Shown: positions 19,062 to 28,913 of the stretch, one piece after another
How the letters are laid out: each line of letters begins with the position of its first letter
Numbering within the stretch: position 1 is the first letter of the stretch
Assembly (NCBI RefSeq): GCF_010092505.1
Contig: NZ_CP048021.1
Coordinates: forward strand, 930,001 to 994,000
DNA: 64,000 nt
Direction of reading: 5' to 3'
Source: Virgibacillus sp. MSP4-1
Lineage (GTDB): Bacteria; Bacillota; Bacilli; Bacillales; Alkalibacillaceae
Made by a program: the position numbers and the translations under genes
Notes under the pieces: model-generated
Database searches by the model: none
Told to the model about the DNA's origin: nothing
The model's input: only the letters and a program-made list of their open reading frames with translations

Positions 19062-20825
19062 ATGATAAGTCAGTTTTCATGGAAAGTAGGAGGACAACAG
19101 GGAGAGGGAATTGAAAGTACCGGTGAAATTTTTGCTGCAGCTATGAATCACTTAGGTTACTATCTTTATGGCTACAGACATTTTTCATCACGTATTAAAG
19201 GAGGTCATACAAATAATAAAATAAGAGTCTCCACAACACCTGTTCGTTCCTTGCAGGATGGATTAGATATTTTAGTAGCCTTTGATCAGGAAACGATTGA
19301 TGTAAATATCCATGAACTTCAGGCTGAAGGAATTGTAATTGCTGATGCGAAATTTAATCCAGCCATACCTGAGGGTTCTAATGTAATTCTTTACGCCGTT
19401 CCATTTACTGAAATAGCAAGAGAATTAGGAAGTTCATTAATGAAAAATATGGTGGCTATTGGTGCATCCAGTGCCTTTCTTGATTTGGACACGAATGAAT
19501 ACTATGATATTGTCTATCAGACTTTTGGCAGAAAAGGAACGAAAGTAGTAGAGAATAATATGAAAGCGATAGAAAAGGGCGCTGCATTTGTTCAATCCCA
19601 GTCAGAAGGAAAGCCCTCGAACCTGAAACTGCTGCATGCTGACGGTAAAAAACGCATGTATATGATAGGTAATGACGCCATTTCAATCGGATTATTAGCA
19701 GGGGGCTGCCGATTTATGGCTGCTTATCCAATTACACCAGCCTCTGAAATAATGGAATTTATGATTAAGCATTTGCCTGACTATGGCGGAACCGTCATTC
19801 AGACAGAAGATGAAATGGCTGCAGCTACAATGGCAATAGGCGCAAATTATGCAGGTGTAAGGGCGATAACGGCTTCTGCTGGTCCAGGTCTGTCTTTAAT
19901 GATGGAGTCGATTGGATTAGCCGGGATGACCGAAACACCGCTCGTTGTCATTGATACTCAACGGGGTGGGCCGAGTACGGGACTTCCCACTAAACAGGAA
20001 CAGTCTGACTTAATGGCTATGATTTATGGTACGCATGGGGAAATATCAAAAATTGTTATGGCCCCAAGCACAGTGGAAGAAGGGTTCTATGACGCGGTAG
20101 AAGCGCTGAATCTGGCAGAGGAATATCAATGTCCGGTTATTTTATTGTCTGATTTACAATTATCTCTGGGCAAACAAACTGTTGATGATCTTGACTATAA
20201 TCAGGTGGAAATTAGAAGAGGAAAACTGGATGTTGATCCTGATTTACCTGAATTAGAGAAAGGTCAATATTTTAAACGATACAAAGTTACAGAAAATGGA
20301 ATATCCCCACGAATATTACCTGGAACCAGAAACGGTATCTTCCATGTTACAGGAGTTGAACATGACGAAACAGGTAAACCTTCAGAAAAGGCTCCGAACC
20401 GAAGAGAACAAATGGAAAAGAGACTTCTTAAAATAAAAGACCTTCCGAAAAAATTTCCTTCACCTGTTATAAAAACGATAAACGATGAAAAGCCCGATGT
20501 ATTATTCGTTGGATATATTTCTACAAGAGGAGCTATTGAAGAAGCAATGGCAAGATTGCGACAGGATGGATTTAAAGTAAACCATGCCCACCTACGATTG
20601 CTGCATCCTTTTCCGTCTGAGGAAATAAAGCCTTTAATAAAAACCGCTAATCAGGTGATCGTTGTGGAACATAATGCTACAGGTCAATTAGCGAATCTTT
20701 TAAAAATGAATATCGGTTATGGGGATAAAATCACAAGTGTATTGAAATTTGATGGCACCCCATTCCTGCCAGGCGAAATTTATCATGAATGCATGCAGGA
20801 GGTGGTTGTTTATGGCAACCGTTAA
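19062..20825 (+). CDS. korA: 2-oxoacid:ferredoxin oxidoreductase, alpha (gamma-alpha fused) subunit
   Basis: This 587-residue subunit oxidises a 2-oxoacid, probably 2-oxoglutarate, with ferredoxin as acceptor, together with KorB. Residues 1-190 form the gamma domain (GGQQGEGIESTGEIFAAAMN, then FSSRIKGGHTNNKIR). From about 205 is the alpha domain (CRFMAAYPITPASEIMEFM, then TEDEMAAATMAIGANYAG). ATG 19062 follows AAGGGGGTG; the ORF extends 22 codons further upstream without support. It overlaps korB by 14 bp. Substrate choice (2-oxoglutarate versus pyruvate or branched-chain acids) is inferred from the two-subunit layout. Confidence 0.9.
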   Translation: MISQFSWKVGGQQGEGIESTGEIFAAAMNHLGYYLYGYRHFSSRIKGGHTNNKIRVSTTPVRSLQDGLDILVAFDQETIDVNIHELQAEGIVIADAKFNPAIPEGSNVILYAVPFTEIARELGSSLMKNMVAIGASSAFLDLDTNEYYDIVYQTFGRKGTKVVENNMKAIEKGAAFVQSQSEGKPSNLKLLHADGKKRMYMIGNDAISIGLLAGGCRFMAAYPITPASEIMEFMIKHLPDYGGTVIQTEDEMAAATMAIGANYAGVRAITASAGPGLSLMMESIGLAGMTETPLVVIDTQRGGPSTGLPTKQEQSDLMAMIYGTHGEISKIVMAPSTVEEGFYDAVEALNLAEEYQCPVILLSDLQLSLGKQTVDDLDYNQVEIRRGKLDVDPDLPELEKGQYFKRYKVTENGISPRILPGTRNGIFHVTGVEHDETGKPSEKAPNRREQMEKRLLKIKDLPKKFPSPVIKTINDEKPDVLFVGYISTRGAIEEAMARLRQDGFKVNHAHLRLLHPFPSEEIKPLIKTANQVIVVEHNATGQLANLLKMNIGYGDKITSVLKFDGTPFLPGEIYHECMQEVVVYGNR

Positions 20826-21678
20826 AGATTTCCGAAACGATGTGAAGCCGAACTGGTGTCCTGGATGTGGTGATTTTTCTGTGCAGGCATCTATTCAACG
20901 GGCATGTGCCAACATAGGCTTAGAACCAGATAATCTGGCACTTGTTTCCGGAATTGGCTGTTCAGGAAGAATATCAGGCTATGTGAACGCCTATGGTTTT
21001 CATGGCACACATGGACGTGTACTACCGATTGCGCAAGGAGTGAAAATGGCAAATCGGGATTTAACCGTTATCGCAGCCGGTGGGGATGGAGATGGGTTAG
21101 CAATTGGAATGGGGCATACGATTCATGCGATTAGAAGAAATATCGATATCACTTATATTATCATGGACAACCAAATTTATGGGTTAACCAAAGGTCAGAC
21201 ATCCCCTAGAAGTGAGGCAGGCTTTGTAACGAATAGTACACCTGAGGGCTCCATTGAACCTTCCGTCAATTTAATGGAAATGGCCCTATCCTCAGGTGCA
21301 ACATTCGTAGCACAAAGCTTCTCAAGTGATATCAAGGATTTAACGTCTATCATTGAACAGGGCATACAGCATAAAGGGTTCTCTCTGATTAATGTGTTCA
21401 GCCCTTGTGTAACCTACAATAAAGTGAACACTTATGAATGGTTTAAGGAAAATCTGGTGAAGCTTTCGTCTATTGAGGATTATGATTCCGGTGACAGAGG
21501 GATGGCCATGAAAACGTTAATGGAGCATGACAGTCTGGTTACAGGATTAATCTATCAGAATAAAGTCAGAAAATCGTATCAGGAAATGGTGAAAGGGTAT
21601 AAGGAAGAACCTTTAAAAGACGAAGAGTTAGGAATGGGGCGTAGAAAATTTGATGAGCTGATTCAGCACTTTATTTAA
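20812..21678 (+). CDS. korB: 2-oxoacid:ferredoxin oxidoreductase, beta subunit
   Basis: This 288-residue thiamine-diphosphate-binding subunit carries the Cys pair CPGCGDFS near residue 16, GIGCSGRISGYV (third Cys), and the TPP/Mg motif GGDGDGLAIGMGHTIHA then MDNQIYGLTKGQ. These Cys ligands hold the 4Fe-4S cluster that passes electrons to ferredoxin. ATG 20812 lies within the korA 3' end after an AGGAGG site, so the two subunits are coupled. A bidirectional terminator separates it from the convergent epimerase gene. Confidence 0.92.
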   Translation: MATVKDFRNDVKPNWCPGCGDFSVQASIQRACANIGLEPDNLALVSGIGCSGRISGYVNAYGFHGTHGRVLPIAQGVKMANRDLTVIAAGGDGDGLAIGMGHTIHAIRRNIDITYIIMDNQIYGLTKGQTSPRSEAGFVTNSTPEGSIEPSVNLMEMALSSGATFVAQSFSSDIKDLTSIIEQGIQHKGFSLINVFSPCVTYNKVNTYEWFKENLVKLSSIEDYDSGDRGMAMKTLMEHDSLVTGLIYQNKVRKSYQEMVKGYKEEPLKDEELGMGRRKFDELIQHFI

Positions 21679-21766
21679 CGTATCCTGGGTAATGAATGGA
21701 TATTTCCTGGGAAAGCGCATAATGTGAGGCAATGGTTTAATTTTTGAATCATTTCAAGGGTATTTG

Positions 21767-21815
21767 ACAAATAAGGGCTGACGTCCGTTTGAAAAGGGAC
21801 TCAGCCTTTATTTGT
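21767..21815. terminator. Bidirectional terminator, korB and epimerase gene
   Basis: A long imperfect stem of about 20 bp (ACAAATAAGGGCTGA... / ...TCAGCCTTTATTTGT) lies between the convergent genes and covers the last codons of the minus-strand gene. Confidence 0.75.
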
Positions 21816-22724
21816 GTCTTCTCTAAAAATCTGGCGCAAAGCCTGACCACACTCTGAATAATGAAACTCAAATCCATGCTTTAATGCTTTGTCAGGAATT
21901 ACTTTTTGTCCTTCTGTTAAAATCTCATTCATTTCTCCAAAAATGATCTTCAATATCCATGATGGTACAGGAAACCAGTGAGGCCTCCTTAAGTTTTCTC
22001 CAATCTTTTTCCCCATCGTATCCATTTGAACCGGATTTGGAGCTGTCATGTTTATCGGCCCTTCAATGGCTTCCTGGTGGATGATATAGTCAAATAGCTG
22101 CGTAAGATCATAAATGTGTATCCACGACAACCACTGTTTTCCTGATGCCACTCGACCACCGGCAAATAACTTATAGGGCATGATCATTCGCGGCAAAGCA
22201 CCGCCATCTTTCCCTAAGACAATTCCGATTCTTGCCATAACGGTTCGTATTCCTATTTGTTCCGCTTGAATGGCTTCTTGTTCCCACATAGTGCATACCC
22301 TTGCCGGAAAGCTATTTTTTTGGGGGGCGGATCTTTCTGTGAATTCCTGGTCGTTTGAATTTCCATAAATGCCGATAGCCGAAGCATTGATAAACACCTT
22401 TGGCTTTATCGCAGAGCTTTGCATAAACTGTAAAAGTTTTTGTGTGGATTGTTTTCTGCTATCCCGTATTTTTGTCTTCTTTTTCCTTGTCCATCTTCCT
22501 TTATTTATTGGTTCGCCAGCTAGGTTGATGACTGCATCGATAGGTGGAAGGGCTTCAAAAATTTGTTCATCATGAGTAAACCATGTGATATAGTGAAGAT
22601 AGGGAGAATGATTTGGATTTTGATGCGATCTTGTAAGGACATAAACATGATTCTGTTTCTGAACCATGGATTGTACCAGATGGCGTCCTATAAAGCCTGT
22701 GCCGCCAGCAATTAATACATTCAC
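21801..22724 (-). CDS. TIGR01777-type NAD-dependent epimerase/oxidoreductase (YfhF-like)
   Basis: This 307-residue protein of the extended SDR family resembles cell-division-inhibitor SulA-like/YfhF oxidoreductases. It shows the nucleotide-binding start MNVLIAGGTGFIGRHLV, INLAGEPINKGRWT, FINASAIGIYG and the C-terminal DUF1731 region (VPSWILKIIFGEMNEILTEGQKV). I chose GTG 22724, which lies 9 bases after an AGGAG site; TTG 22733 is in frame but abuts that site. The substrate is unknown. It is convergent with korB and divergent from the DUF393 gene. Confidence 0.85.
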   Translation of the reverse strand: MNVLIAGGTGFIGRHLVQSMVQKQNHVYVLTRSHQNPNHSPYLHYITWFTHDEQIFEALPPIDAVINLAGEPINKGRWTRKKKTKIRDSRKQSTQKLLQFMQSSAIKPKVFINASAIGIYGNSNDQEFTERSAPQKNSFPARVCTMWEQEAIQAEQIGIRTVMARIGIVLGKDGGALPRMIMPYKLFAGGRVASGKQWLSWIHIYDLTQLFDYIIHQEAIEGPINMTAPNPVQMDTMGKKIGENLRRPHWFPVPSWILKIIFGEMNEILTEGQKVIPDKALKHGFEFHYSECGQALRQIFREDTNKG

Positions 22725-22780
22725 ATATACCAACTCCTGTCGATAGATTCCTATGGTTCTAAAAGAAGGAGGCTTTTATA

Positions 22781-23185
22781 ATGAAACATCCTGATAACAT
22801 CTTATATGTATTCTATGATAGCTGGTGTCCCATCTGCCGCAAAGCTAAAGCTAACATTGAAAAAGCAGACAAAAAGCATTATATAGAGCTCTTAACCATT
22901 CGGGACTCAAGCGTTTACGAAGAGTATCATTTAGCAGGAAAAAATGTAGAAGAACGAATATACAGCATTCGTAATCAGGATGGCAAGTCATTTTCCGGAA
23001 TTTTTGCCATTTTGGAAATTGCTAAACGTATCCCTAAATATAAGCCTCTCGTTCCTTTTCTATATATTTCCATTATACTTGGTTTTGGACAAAAAGTATA
23101 TGATTCCATTGCCTCAAGAAGGGAAATCGTCCCAACCGGTCATTGTAATGAGGATTCCTGTTCCATTCATCTCAACGAGAATTAG
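22781..23185 (+). CDS. DUF393 (DCC family) thiol-disulfide protein
   Basis: This 134-residue protein of the DUF393/DCC family has a thioredoxin-like N-terminus. The redox motif CPIC lies at residues 16-19 in FYDSWCPICRKAK, and one hydrophobic segment is near residue 95 (PFLYISIILGFG). A further pair of cysteines, CNEDSC, is near the C-terminus. The partner protein is unknown. The AGAAGGAGG site precedes ATG 22781. It lies directly upstream of miaB. Confidence 0.8.
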   Translation: MKHPDNILYVFYDSWCPICRKAKANIEKADKKHYIELLTIRDSSVYEEYHLAGKNVEERIYSIRNQDGKSFSGIFAILEIAKRIPKYKPLVPFLYISIILGFGQKVYDSIASRREIVPTGHCNEDSCSIHLNEN

Positions 23186-23276
23186 GAAATATGTACATCG
23201 CCTGGGAACAGTCATTGAAAAAGGTGACAAAAGTTTGAATATAGACAAAACAACATTTTCATTTTTAATGTGGGGC

Positions 23277-23285
23277 TGATATAAT
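23277..23285 (+). promoter_or_regulatory. Extended -10 promoter for miaB
   Basis: TGATATAAT (23277-23285) is an extended -10 element; the -35 region is weak. It places the start about 30 nt before the miaB GGAG site. Confidence 0.6.
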
Positions 23286-23320
23286 AATACAGTTAGAAGG
23301 TATAGGAAAGGAGTTTTGAA

Positions 23321-24895
23321 ATGAACGAACAGCAGCGTAAAGAGATGTCACAAATACGTCAAGATAATCCAGCGGACGTAAAATCCGAACAGGATAATCT
23401 TGATCGTTTAAAGAAAAAGACATCAGATGATTTTGTTAAATACTTTCAAACTACATATGAAACTCCAAATTTAAACAAAGCCAGAAAGCGTGGCAAGCAG
23501 GATGTTAATTATCAAGAAGACTTTACGATTCCTGATGAACTTCAGAACATAGGCCGGGGAAAGAAATATTTGATTCGAACCTATGGATGCCAAATGAATG
23601 AACATGACACAGAGGTTATGGCAGGAATTTTAACAGAACTAGGCTTTGAATCAACGTCGGATGCGAATGAAGCGGATATTATCCTGCTGAACACATGTGC
23701 CATCCGTGAAAATGCGGAAAATAAGGTGTTTGGTGAGCTGGGTCACTTAAAGCCGCTGAAACAGAATCGTCCGGATCTGATTTTGGGTGTATGCGGTTGT
23801 ATGTCTCAGGAAGAATCTGTAGTAAATAAAATCTTGGAAAAGCATCAGCATGTTGATCTGATTTTTGGTACTCATAATATCCATCGCCTTCCTCAGCTAA
23901 TTCAGGAGGCTATATTTGGTAAGGAAATGGTCGTAGAAGTATGGTCAAAAGAAGGCGATGTTATTGAAAATCTTCCCAAAGCCCGTAACGGTAAGACAAA
24001 GGCATGGGTAAACATTATGTACGGCTGCGATAAATTCTGTACCTATTGCATTGTCCCTATGACCCGTGGTAAGGAACGCTCCAGACGTCCTGAAGATATC
24101 ATTCAGGAAATCAGACATCTGGCAGCACAAGGATATAAGGAAGTTACACTGTTAGGTCAAAATGTGAATGCTTACGGAAAAGATTTAGCCGATATGGACT
24201 ATGGCTTAGGCGATCTGATGGATGAAATTCGTAAAATTGATATTCCAAGGGTTCGCTTTACCACATCCCATCCTCGGGATTTTGATGACCGATTAATAGA
24301 AGTACTGGCTAAGGGTGGCAATTTAATGCCGTACATTCATTTACCTGTACAGTCCGGAAGCTCGGAAGTATTGAAACGAATGAATCGTAAATATACAAGG
24401 GAAAGTTATCTGGAACTGGTACGTAAAATTAAGGAGGCTATTCCACACGCGGCCTTAACTACAGATATCATTGTCGGTTTCCCTAATGAGACCGAAGAAC
24501 AATTTGAAGAAACAATGACTTTATATGAAGAAGTTGGATTTGAAGGGGCATACACTTTTATATATTCTCCGCGTGAAGGTACGCCAGCCGCTAAAAAAGA
24601 AGACAATGTACCGATGGATGTAAAAAAACAACGCCTTTATCGTTTGAATGAACGCGTCAATCAATATTCCCGGGAAGCATTGAAAAAGTATCAGGACCAG
24701 GTTGTGGACGTTCTCGTTGAAGGAGAAAGTAAAAATAATCCGGATGTACTGGCAGGATATACACCTGAAAGCAAGCTTGTGAACTTTAGAGGACCGAAAT
24801 CAGCTATTGGTCAGATCGTTAAAGTGAAGATTACAAATACAAAAAGCTGGACTCTTGATGGAGAAATGGCAGAGGAAGCTGTAGAGGTGAATTAA
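23321..24895 (+). CDS. miaB: tRNA-2-methylthio-N6-dimethylallyladenosine synthase
   Basis: MiaB is a radical-SAM enzyme that adds the methylthio group to i6A37 of tRNAs reading UNN codons. The 524-residue protein has the N-terminal cluster ligands ([29 protein letters not shown]), the radical-SAM CxxxCxxC ([19 protein letters not shown]) and a C-terminal TRAM domain. An unusually long charged N-terminal extension of about 80 residues is common in Bacillus. The substrate precursor i6A37 is made by MiaA, encoded 6 kb downstream. ymcA begins one base after the stop. Confidence 0.96.
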   Translation: MNEQQRKEMSQIRQDNPADVKSEQDNLDRLKKKTSDDFVKYFQTTYETPNLNKARKRGKQDVNYQEDFTIPDELQNIGRGKKYLIRTYGCQMNEHDTEVMAGILTELGFESTSDANEADIILLNTCAIRENAENKVFGELGHLKPLKQNRPDLILGVCGCMSQEESVVNKILEKHQHVDLIFGTHNIHRLPQLIQEAIFGKEMVVEVWSKEGDVIENLPKARNGKTKAWVNIMYGCDKFCTYCIVPMTRGKERSRRPEDIIQEIRHLAAQGYKEVTLLGQNVNAYGKDLADMDYGLGDLMDEIRKIDIPRVRFTTSHPRDFDDRLIEVLAKGGNLMPYIHLPVQSGSSEVLKRMNRKYTRESYLELVRKIKEAIPHAALTTDIIVGFPNETEEQFEETMTLYEEVGFEGAYTFIYSPREGTPAAKKEDNVPMDVKKQRLYRLNERVNQYSREALKKYQDQVVDVLVEGESKNNPDVLAGYTPESKLVNFRGPKSAIGQIVKVKITNTKSWTLDGEMAEEAVEVN

Positions 24896-24896
24896 T

Positions 24897-25328
24897 ATGG
24901 CAGAATATACACGTAAAGAGGTTGTAGAAGAAGCAAATAAACTGGCGAATATGCTGGCTAATATTGAGGAAATCGACCGCTTTAAACAGATTGAAGCAAA
25001 ACTTAATGAAAATCAAAAAGTACAGGATCTCATACGCCGAATCAAAGCGATGCAGAAGCAGGCTGTTAATTTACAGCATTATGGAAAAAAGGAAGCGCAG
25101 CAGAAAGCAGAAAAAGAGCTGGAGCGTCTTCAGGATGAACTGGATGAAATTCCGATTGTAGCCGAGTTTAAGGAAATCCAGGTTGTTGTAAATGATATTC
25201 TGCAAATGGTTACTGGAACGATTGCCCGTGAAGTAACCAATGAAATTGTCCGTTCTACCGGTGGCGATGTATTAACCGGACAAACAAAAGCGCAAATGGA
25301 AAATGATTTGACTCACCATCATCATTAA
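24897..25328 (+). CDS. ymcA: RicA (YmcA), RNase Y-modulating protein
   Basis: This 143-residue helical protein of the YlbF/YmcA family (RicA) forms a complex with YlbF and YaaT that promotes Spo0A activation, biofilm formation and competence, and directs RNase Y cleavage of polycistronic mRNAs. It shows ANMLANIEEIDRFKQIEAKLN and a long coiled-coil middle (KKEAQQKAEKELERLQDELDE). The C-terminus ends in four His residues, which is probably chance. It is translationally close to miaB, as in B. subtilis. Confidence 0.9.
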   Translation: MAEYTRKEVVEEANKLANMLANIEEIDRFKQIEAKLNENQKVQDLIRRIKAMQKQAVNLQHYGKKEAQQKAEKELERLQDELDEIPIVAEFKEIQVVVNDILQMVTGTIAREVTNEIVRSTGGDVLTGQTKAQMENDLTHHHH

Positions 25329-25357
25329 AAAAGTCAGCCTTAAGGGCTGACTTTTTT
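25327..25357 (+). terminator. Terminator after ymcA
   Basis: Stem AAAAAAGTCAGCC/GGCTGACTTTTTT with a 4-5-nt loop ending in six T. The following 225 bp before cotE holds no gene; a sporulation-sigma promoter is expected there but no match is good enough to place. Confidence 0.9.
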
Positions 25358-25582
25358 GTTAACCGGGAAAATCACATTGATCAGTGCCCTCCGCTTTCTT
25401 TATACACACATTCACCCATTTCTGCATAAGCTTTATTAGACAGATAACTAGATATTACATTCATGGCTATTATCTTAAACGTTGCTGCAAAAACATTGAA
25501 ATGTTTTGTTCAGGTTCATGCACTTCGGGCGAATGCCTTGAATAAAATGTCATGGAATCAAATTGAAGGAGGGTAAACGTAC

Positions 25583-26146
25583 ATGTCAATGGTTGATAGA
25601 GAAACACGGCAGATTATTACAAAAGCAGTGATCGGGAAAGGTAAGAAATTCAAAGAAGCAACACATACAATAACACCGCACCACAGTCCATCAAGCATTT
25701 TAGGTTGCTGGGTTATTAATCATCAATATAAAGCAAGGAAAAAAGGAGACTTTGTGGAGGTTTCCGGAAGCTACGACATTAATGTGTGGTATTCCTATAA
25801 TAATAATACAAAAACTGAGGTTGTCAGTGATCGCGTAAATTATTCAGATCGTGTACCACTCGTTATCAAAGATGAAAACTGTATTTCTGATGATCTTGAA
25901 GTGATTGCACGTGCGACCCAACAGCCAAACTGTCTTGAATGCACCATAAATGAAGCAGGCAATCGTATCGTTGTAGAAGTAGAAAGAGAGTTTGTTGTTG
26001 AAGTAATCGGTGAGACGAAAGTAGTGGTTAAGCTTGATCCGCATGGATATGTAAATGATGACGATTTTGAATATGATGAACTTGAAGCTGAGCTTGCAGA
26101 TGTAGATCCTGATATTTCATCATCCCATTCAGCTGAAAAAGATTAA
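25583..26146 (+). CDS. cotE: Outer spore coat morphogenetic protein CotE
   Basis: CotE forms a shell around the forespore on which the outer coat assembles. The 187-residue protein matches CotE in length and sequence: VDRETRQIITKAVIGKGKKF near the start, HHSPSSILGCWVINH, GSYDINVWYSYNNNTKT, and a very acidic C-terminal tail rich in Asp and Glu. The GGAGGG site precedes ATG 25583. Its place between ymcA and mutS is as in B. subtilis. Confidence 0.96.
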   Translation: MSMVDRETRQIITKAVIGKGKKFKEATHTITPHHSPSSILGCWVINHQYKARKKGDFVEVSGSYDINVWYSYNNNTKTEVVSDRVNYSDRVPLVIKDENCISDDLEVIARATQQPNCLECTINEAGNRIVVEVEREFVVEVIGETKVVVKLDPHGYVNDDDFEYDELEAELADVDPDISSSHSAEKD

Positions 26147-26161
26147 TAACATCCCCCTTTT

Positions 26162-26189
26162 ACCTGGCTCTGGGAAGCCGGGTTTTTCT
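26162..26189 (+). terminator. Terminator after cotE
   Basis: Stem ACCTGGCT/AGCCGGGT with a 6-nt loop (one G-T pair), followed by TTTTCTTTTTTT. Confidence 0.9.
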
Positions 26190-26240
26190 TTTTTTATGCT
26201 CTTTTATTGTATTTAGGACTCTAAAGAATTCAAGCATATA

Positions 26241-26249
26241 TGCTATAAT
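26241..26249 (+). promoter_or_regulatory. Extended -10 promoter for mutSL
   Basis: TGCTATAAT is a perfect extended -10 element about 50 bp before mutS; no good -35 element is seen. Confidence 0.6.
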
Positions 26250-26300
26250 AAAAAGATGTAGAAAAAGATCACAACGAGTATAATTTTTGGAGGAAGTCTT

Positions 26301-28910
26301 ATGGCTCAGTATACGCCAATGATTCAGCAATACTTACAGGTTAAAAAACAATATAAAGATACATTTCTCTTTTTTCGTTTAGGTGACTTTTATGAAATGT
26401 TTTTCGATGATGCCCTGTTAGCATCTAAAGAACTGGAAATAACACTGACCAGCAGGGATGGAGGAGGAGAGGAACGGATACCCATGTGCGGGATTCCTTT
26501 TCATTCCTCTGCTAACTATATTAAAAATTTAATAGAAAAAGGATATAAAGTTGCTATTTGTGAACAAGTAGAAGATCCGAAGCAGGCGAAAGGGGTCGTT
26601 CGCAGAGAGGTTATACAGGTCATTACCCCCGGTACAGTCATGGAAGGGGAGTTGCTGGATGAAAAGGAAAACAACTTCATTGCTTCTTTGACTCCAATGG
26701 ATGAAGAACGTTTCGTTTTGGCTTATAATGACCTTTCTACCGGGGAAAACAGTGTTTCTTTTATCAGAGATGGATTTGATTCTGTTTTAAGTGAACTGTT
26801 TAACCGCCCCGTAAAAGAAATTGTTGTACCGTCCGATCTACAGGAAACATGGGCGGAAATGCTTACGCAAAGGTTAAATGTCACCATATCTCAGGAAGAC
26901 CGTGTGGACATTCCGGAAGAAAGCAGGGAATTAGTGCAAAACCTGAAACAGGAAGAACTGATTGCAGGATTTGCCCGTCTTTTTCAATATTTAGCACGCA
27001 CCCAAAAGCGGGCGATGACCCATTTGCAGCCTGTAAAGTATATTGAACTCAGTCAGTATATGAAGTTGGACATGTATTCAAAGCGCAACCTGGAACTGAC
27101 GGAAACGATTCGAAAAAAAGGCAAGGAAGGATCATTACTCTGGGTACTGGATAAAACGGTTACCGCTATGGGAGCAAGAATGCTTAAGAAATGGCTGGAC
27201 AGGCCATTATTATCAACCGCTGAAATGGAAAGACGTCACCAGCAGGTAGAAGGGTTGCTTGAACAGTATTTTGAAAGAGAAGCTCTTAGGGAAGCCTTGA
27301 AAGAGGTTTATGATTTAGAGCGTTTATCAGGAAGAGTGGCATACGGAAACGTCAACGCCAGGGATTTAATTCAATTGAAAAAGTCCCTGCATCAAATTCC
27401 GGAAATCATTCAGGTACTGCAGGATTTTCAGCAGGAGGAGCTTGCTCAGCTGGCCGGCACCATTAATCCGCTTGAGTCCTTAAAAGAAATCCTTGAGAAG
27501 AGTGTTGCGGAAACACCACCTCTATCGATTAAAGAGGGGGATATTATAAAAGATGGCTATCATGATCAGCTGGATCAATATAGAGATGCTGCAAGAAATG
27601 GTAAGCAATGGATTGCCGAGCTGGAGAGGAAAGAGAGAGAAGCTACTGGAATCAAATCTTTAAAGGTTGGTTTTAATAAAGTATTTGGCTATTATATTGA
27701 AGTGACTAAGGCCAATCTTCATTTGATTCCTGAAGGACGTTATGAACGTAAGCAGACTCTTAGTAATGCCGAACGTTTTATCACCCCGGAACTTAAAGAA
27801 AAAGAGTCATTAATTTTGGAGTCCGAGGAGAAAAGCGTAGAGCTTGAATATGAAATCTTTATCGATATCCGGGAACAGGTAAAGACATTTATTCCGGAAC
27901 TTCAAAAGTTGGCTGAACAAATGAGTGAATTGGATGTCTTACAGAGCTTTGCTGTTGTGAGTGATGAAAACCGGTATACCAGGCCATCATTTACAAATGG
28001 GCATGAGCTTCATATAGAAAATGGTCGGCATCCCGTGGTAGAACAAGTAATGAAGGATGATCATTATGTTCCCAACGATGTAAGGATGGATGAAAACCGG
28101 GACATATTGTTAATTACAGGTCCCAATATGGCCGGTAAAAGTACTTATATGCGTCAGCTGGCTCTTATTGTAATTATGGGACAGGTTGGATGCTTTGTCC
28201 CTGCTGATCGTGCGGAACTTCCGGTTTTCGATCAGATTTTCACTAGAATCGGTGCTGCAGATGATCTGGTAGCCGGACAAAGTACCTTTATGGTAGAGAT
28301 GCTTGAGGCTAAACATGCGTTAACGAAAGCAACCGAGAACAGCCTGATATTACTGGATGAAATTGGGAGAGGGACAAGCACATATGATGGGATGTCTCTC
28401 GCTCAGGCCATTGTAGAATATATTCATAACCACATCCATGCGAAGACGTTATTTTCCACCCATTATCATGAACTGACAGGTTTAAGCGATTCTCTGGAAC
28501 GGTTAAGTAACGTGCATGTGAAGGCAGAAGAGCATGATGGGAATGTTGTGTTTCTCCATAAAATCCAGGATGGAGCAGCTGATGAAAGTTACGGAATTCA
28601 TGTGGCAAAGCTTGCCGAACTTCCTTCACCTTTAATTGAACGGGCTTATGAAATTTTAAACCAGTTTGAACACTCGGAATCCTCACAAGTACCATCAACT
28701 AATGAAGAAGAACAGCTTGACTTTTTTGCTACTAAAGAACCAGTGGAAAATAAACAGGGAACGGATAAATCCAAGTCGGTTTCAGCTGCGGAAAAAACTG
28801 TAATGGACGAGATTAAAAGTTTAAACATGTTAAATATGACACCTATGGAAGCCATGAACACTTTATTTTCCATCCAGCAAAAATTGAATAAAAGAAGAAG
28901 GGAGGGATAA
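26301..28910 (+). CDS. mutS: DNA mismatch repair protein MutS
   Basis: MutS recognises mismatches and small loops and recruits MutL. The 869-residue protein has the mismatch-reading Phe-x-Glu in [11 protein letters not shown] near residue 31, the connector and clamp domains, Walker [10 protein letters not shown] near residue 607, and [14 protein letters not shown] (Walker B and signature). The C-terminal tail from about residue 800 is the tetramer/clamp-interacting part. A GGAGGAAG site precedes the ATG. mutL follows after 3 bp, so they form an operon. Confidence 0.98.
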   Translation: MAQYTPMIQQYLQVKKQYKDTFLFFRLGDFYEMFFDDALLASKELEITLTSRDGGGEERIPMCGIPFHSSANYIKNLIEKGYKVAICEQVEDPKQAKGVVRREVIQVITPGTVMEGELLDEKENNFIASLTPMDEERFVLAYNDLSTGENSVSFIRDGFDSVLSELFNRPVKEIVVPSDLQETWAEMLTQRLNVTISQEDRVDIPEESRELVQNLKQEELIAGFARLFQYLARTQKRAMTHLQPVKYIELSQYMKLDMYSKRNLELTETIRKKGKEGSLLWVLDKTVTAMGARMLKKWLDRPLLSTAEMERRHQQVEGLLEQYFEREALREALKEVYDLERLSGRVAYGNVNARDLIQLKKSLHQIPEIIQVLQDFQQEELAQLAGTINPLESLKEILEKSVAETPPLSIKEGDIIKDGYHDQLDQYRDAARNGKQWIAELERKEREATGIKSLKVGFNKVFGYYIEVTKANLHLIPEGRYERKQTLSNAERFITPELKEKESLILESEEKSVELEYEIFIDIREQVKTFIPELQKLAEQMSELDVLQSFAVVSDENRYTRPSFTNGHELHIENGRHPVVEQVMKDDHYVPNDVRMDENRDILLITGPNMAGKSTYMRQLALIVIMGQVGCFVPADRAELPVFDQIFTRIGAADDLVAGQSTFMVEMLEAKHALTKATENSLILLDEIGRGTSTYDGMSLAQAIVEYIHNHIHAKTLFSTHYHELTGLSDSLERLSNVHVKAEEHDGNVVFLHKIQDGAADESYGIHVAKLAELPSPLIERAYEILNQFEHSESSQVPSTNEEEQLDFFATKEPVENKQGTDKSKSVSAAEKTVMDEIKSLNMLNMTPMEAMNTLFSIQQKLNKRRREG

Positions 28911-28913
28911 GAA

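Noticed and set aside
22781-23185. DUF393 CPIC protein and the ResA-like CKPC protein as further selenoproteins
   Set aside because: Both redox positions are encoded by Cys codons in full; no TGA is involved.
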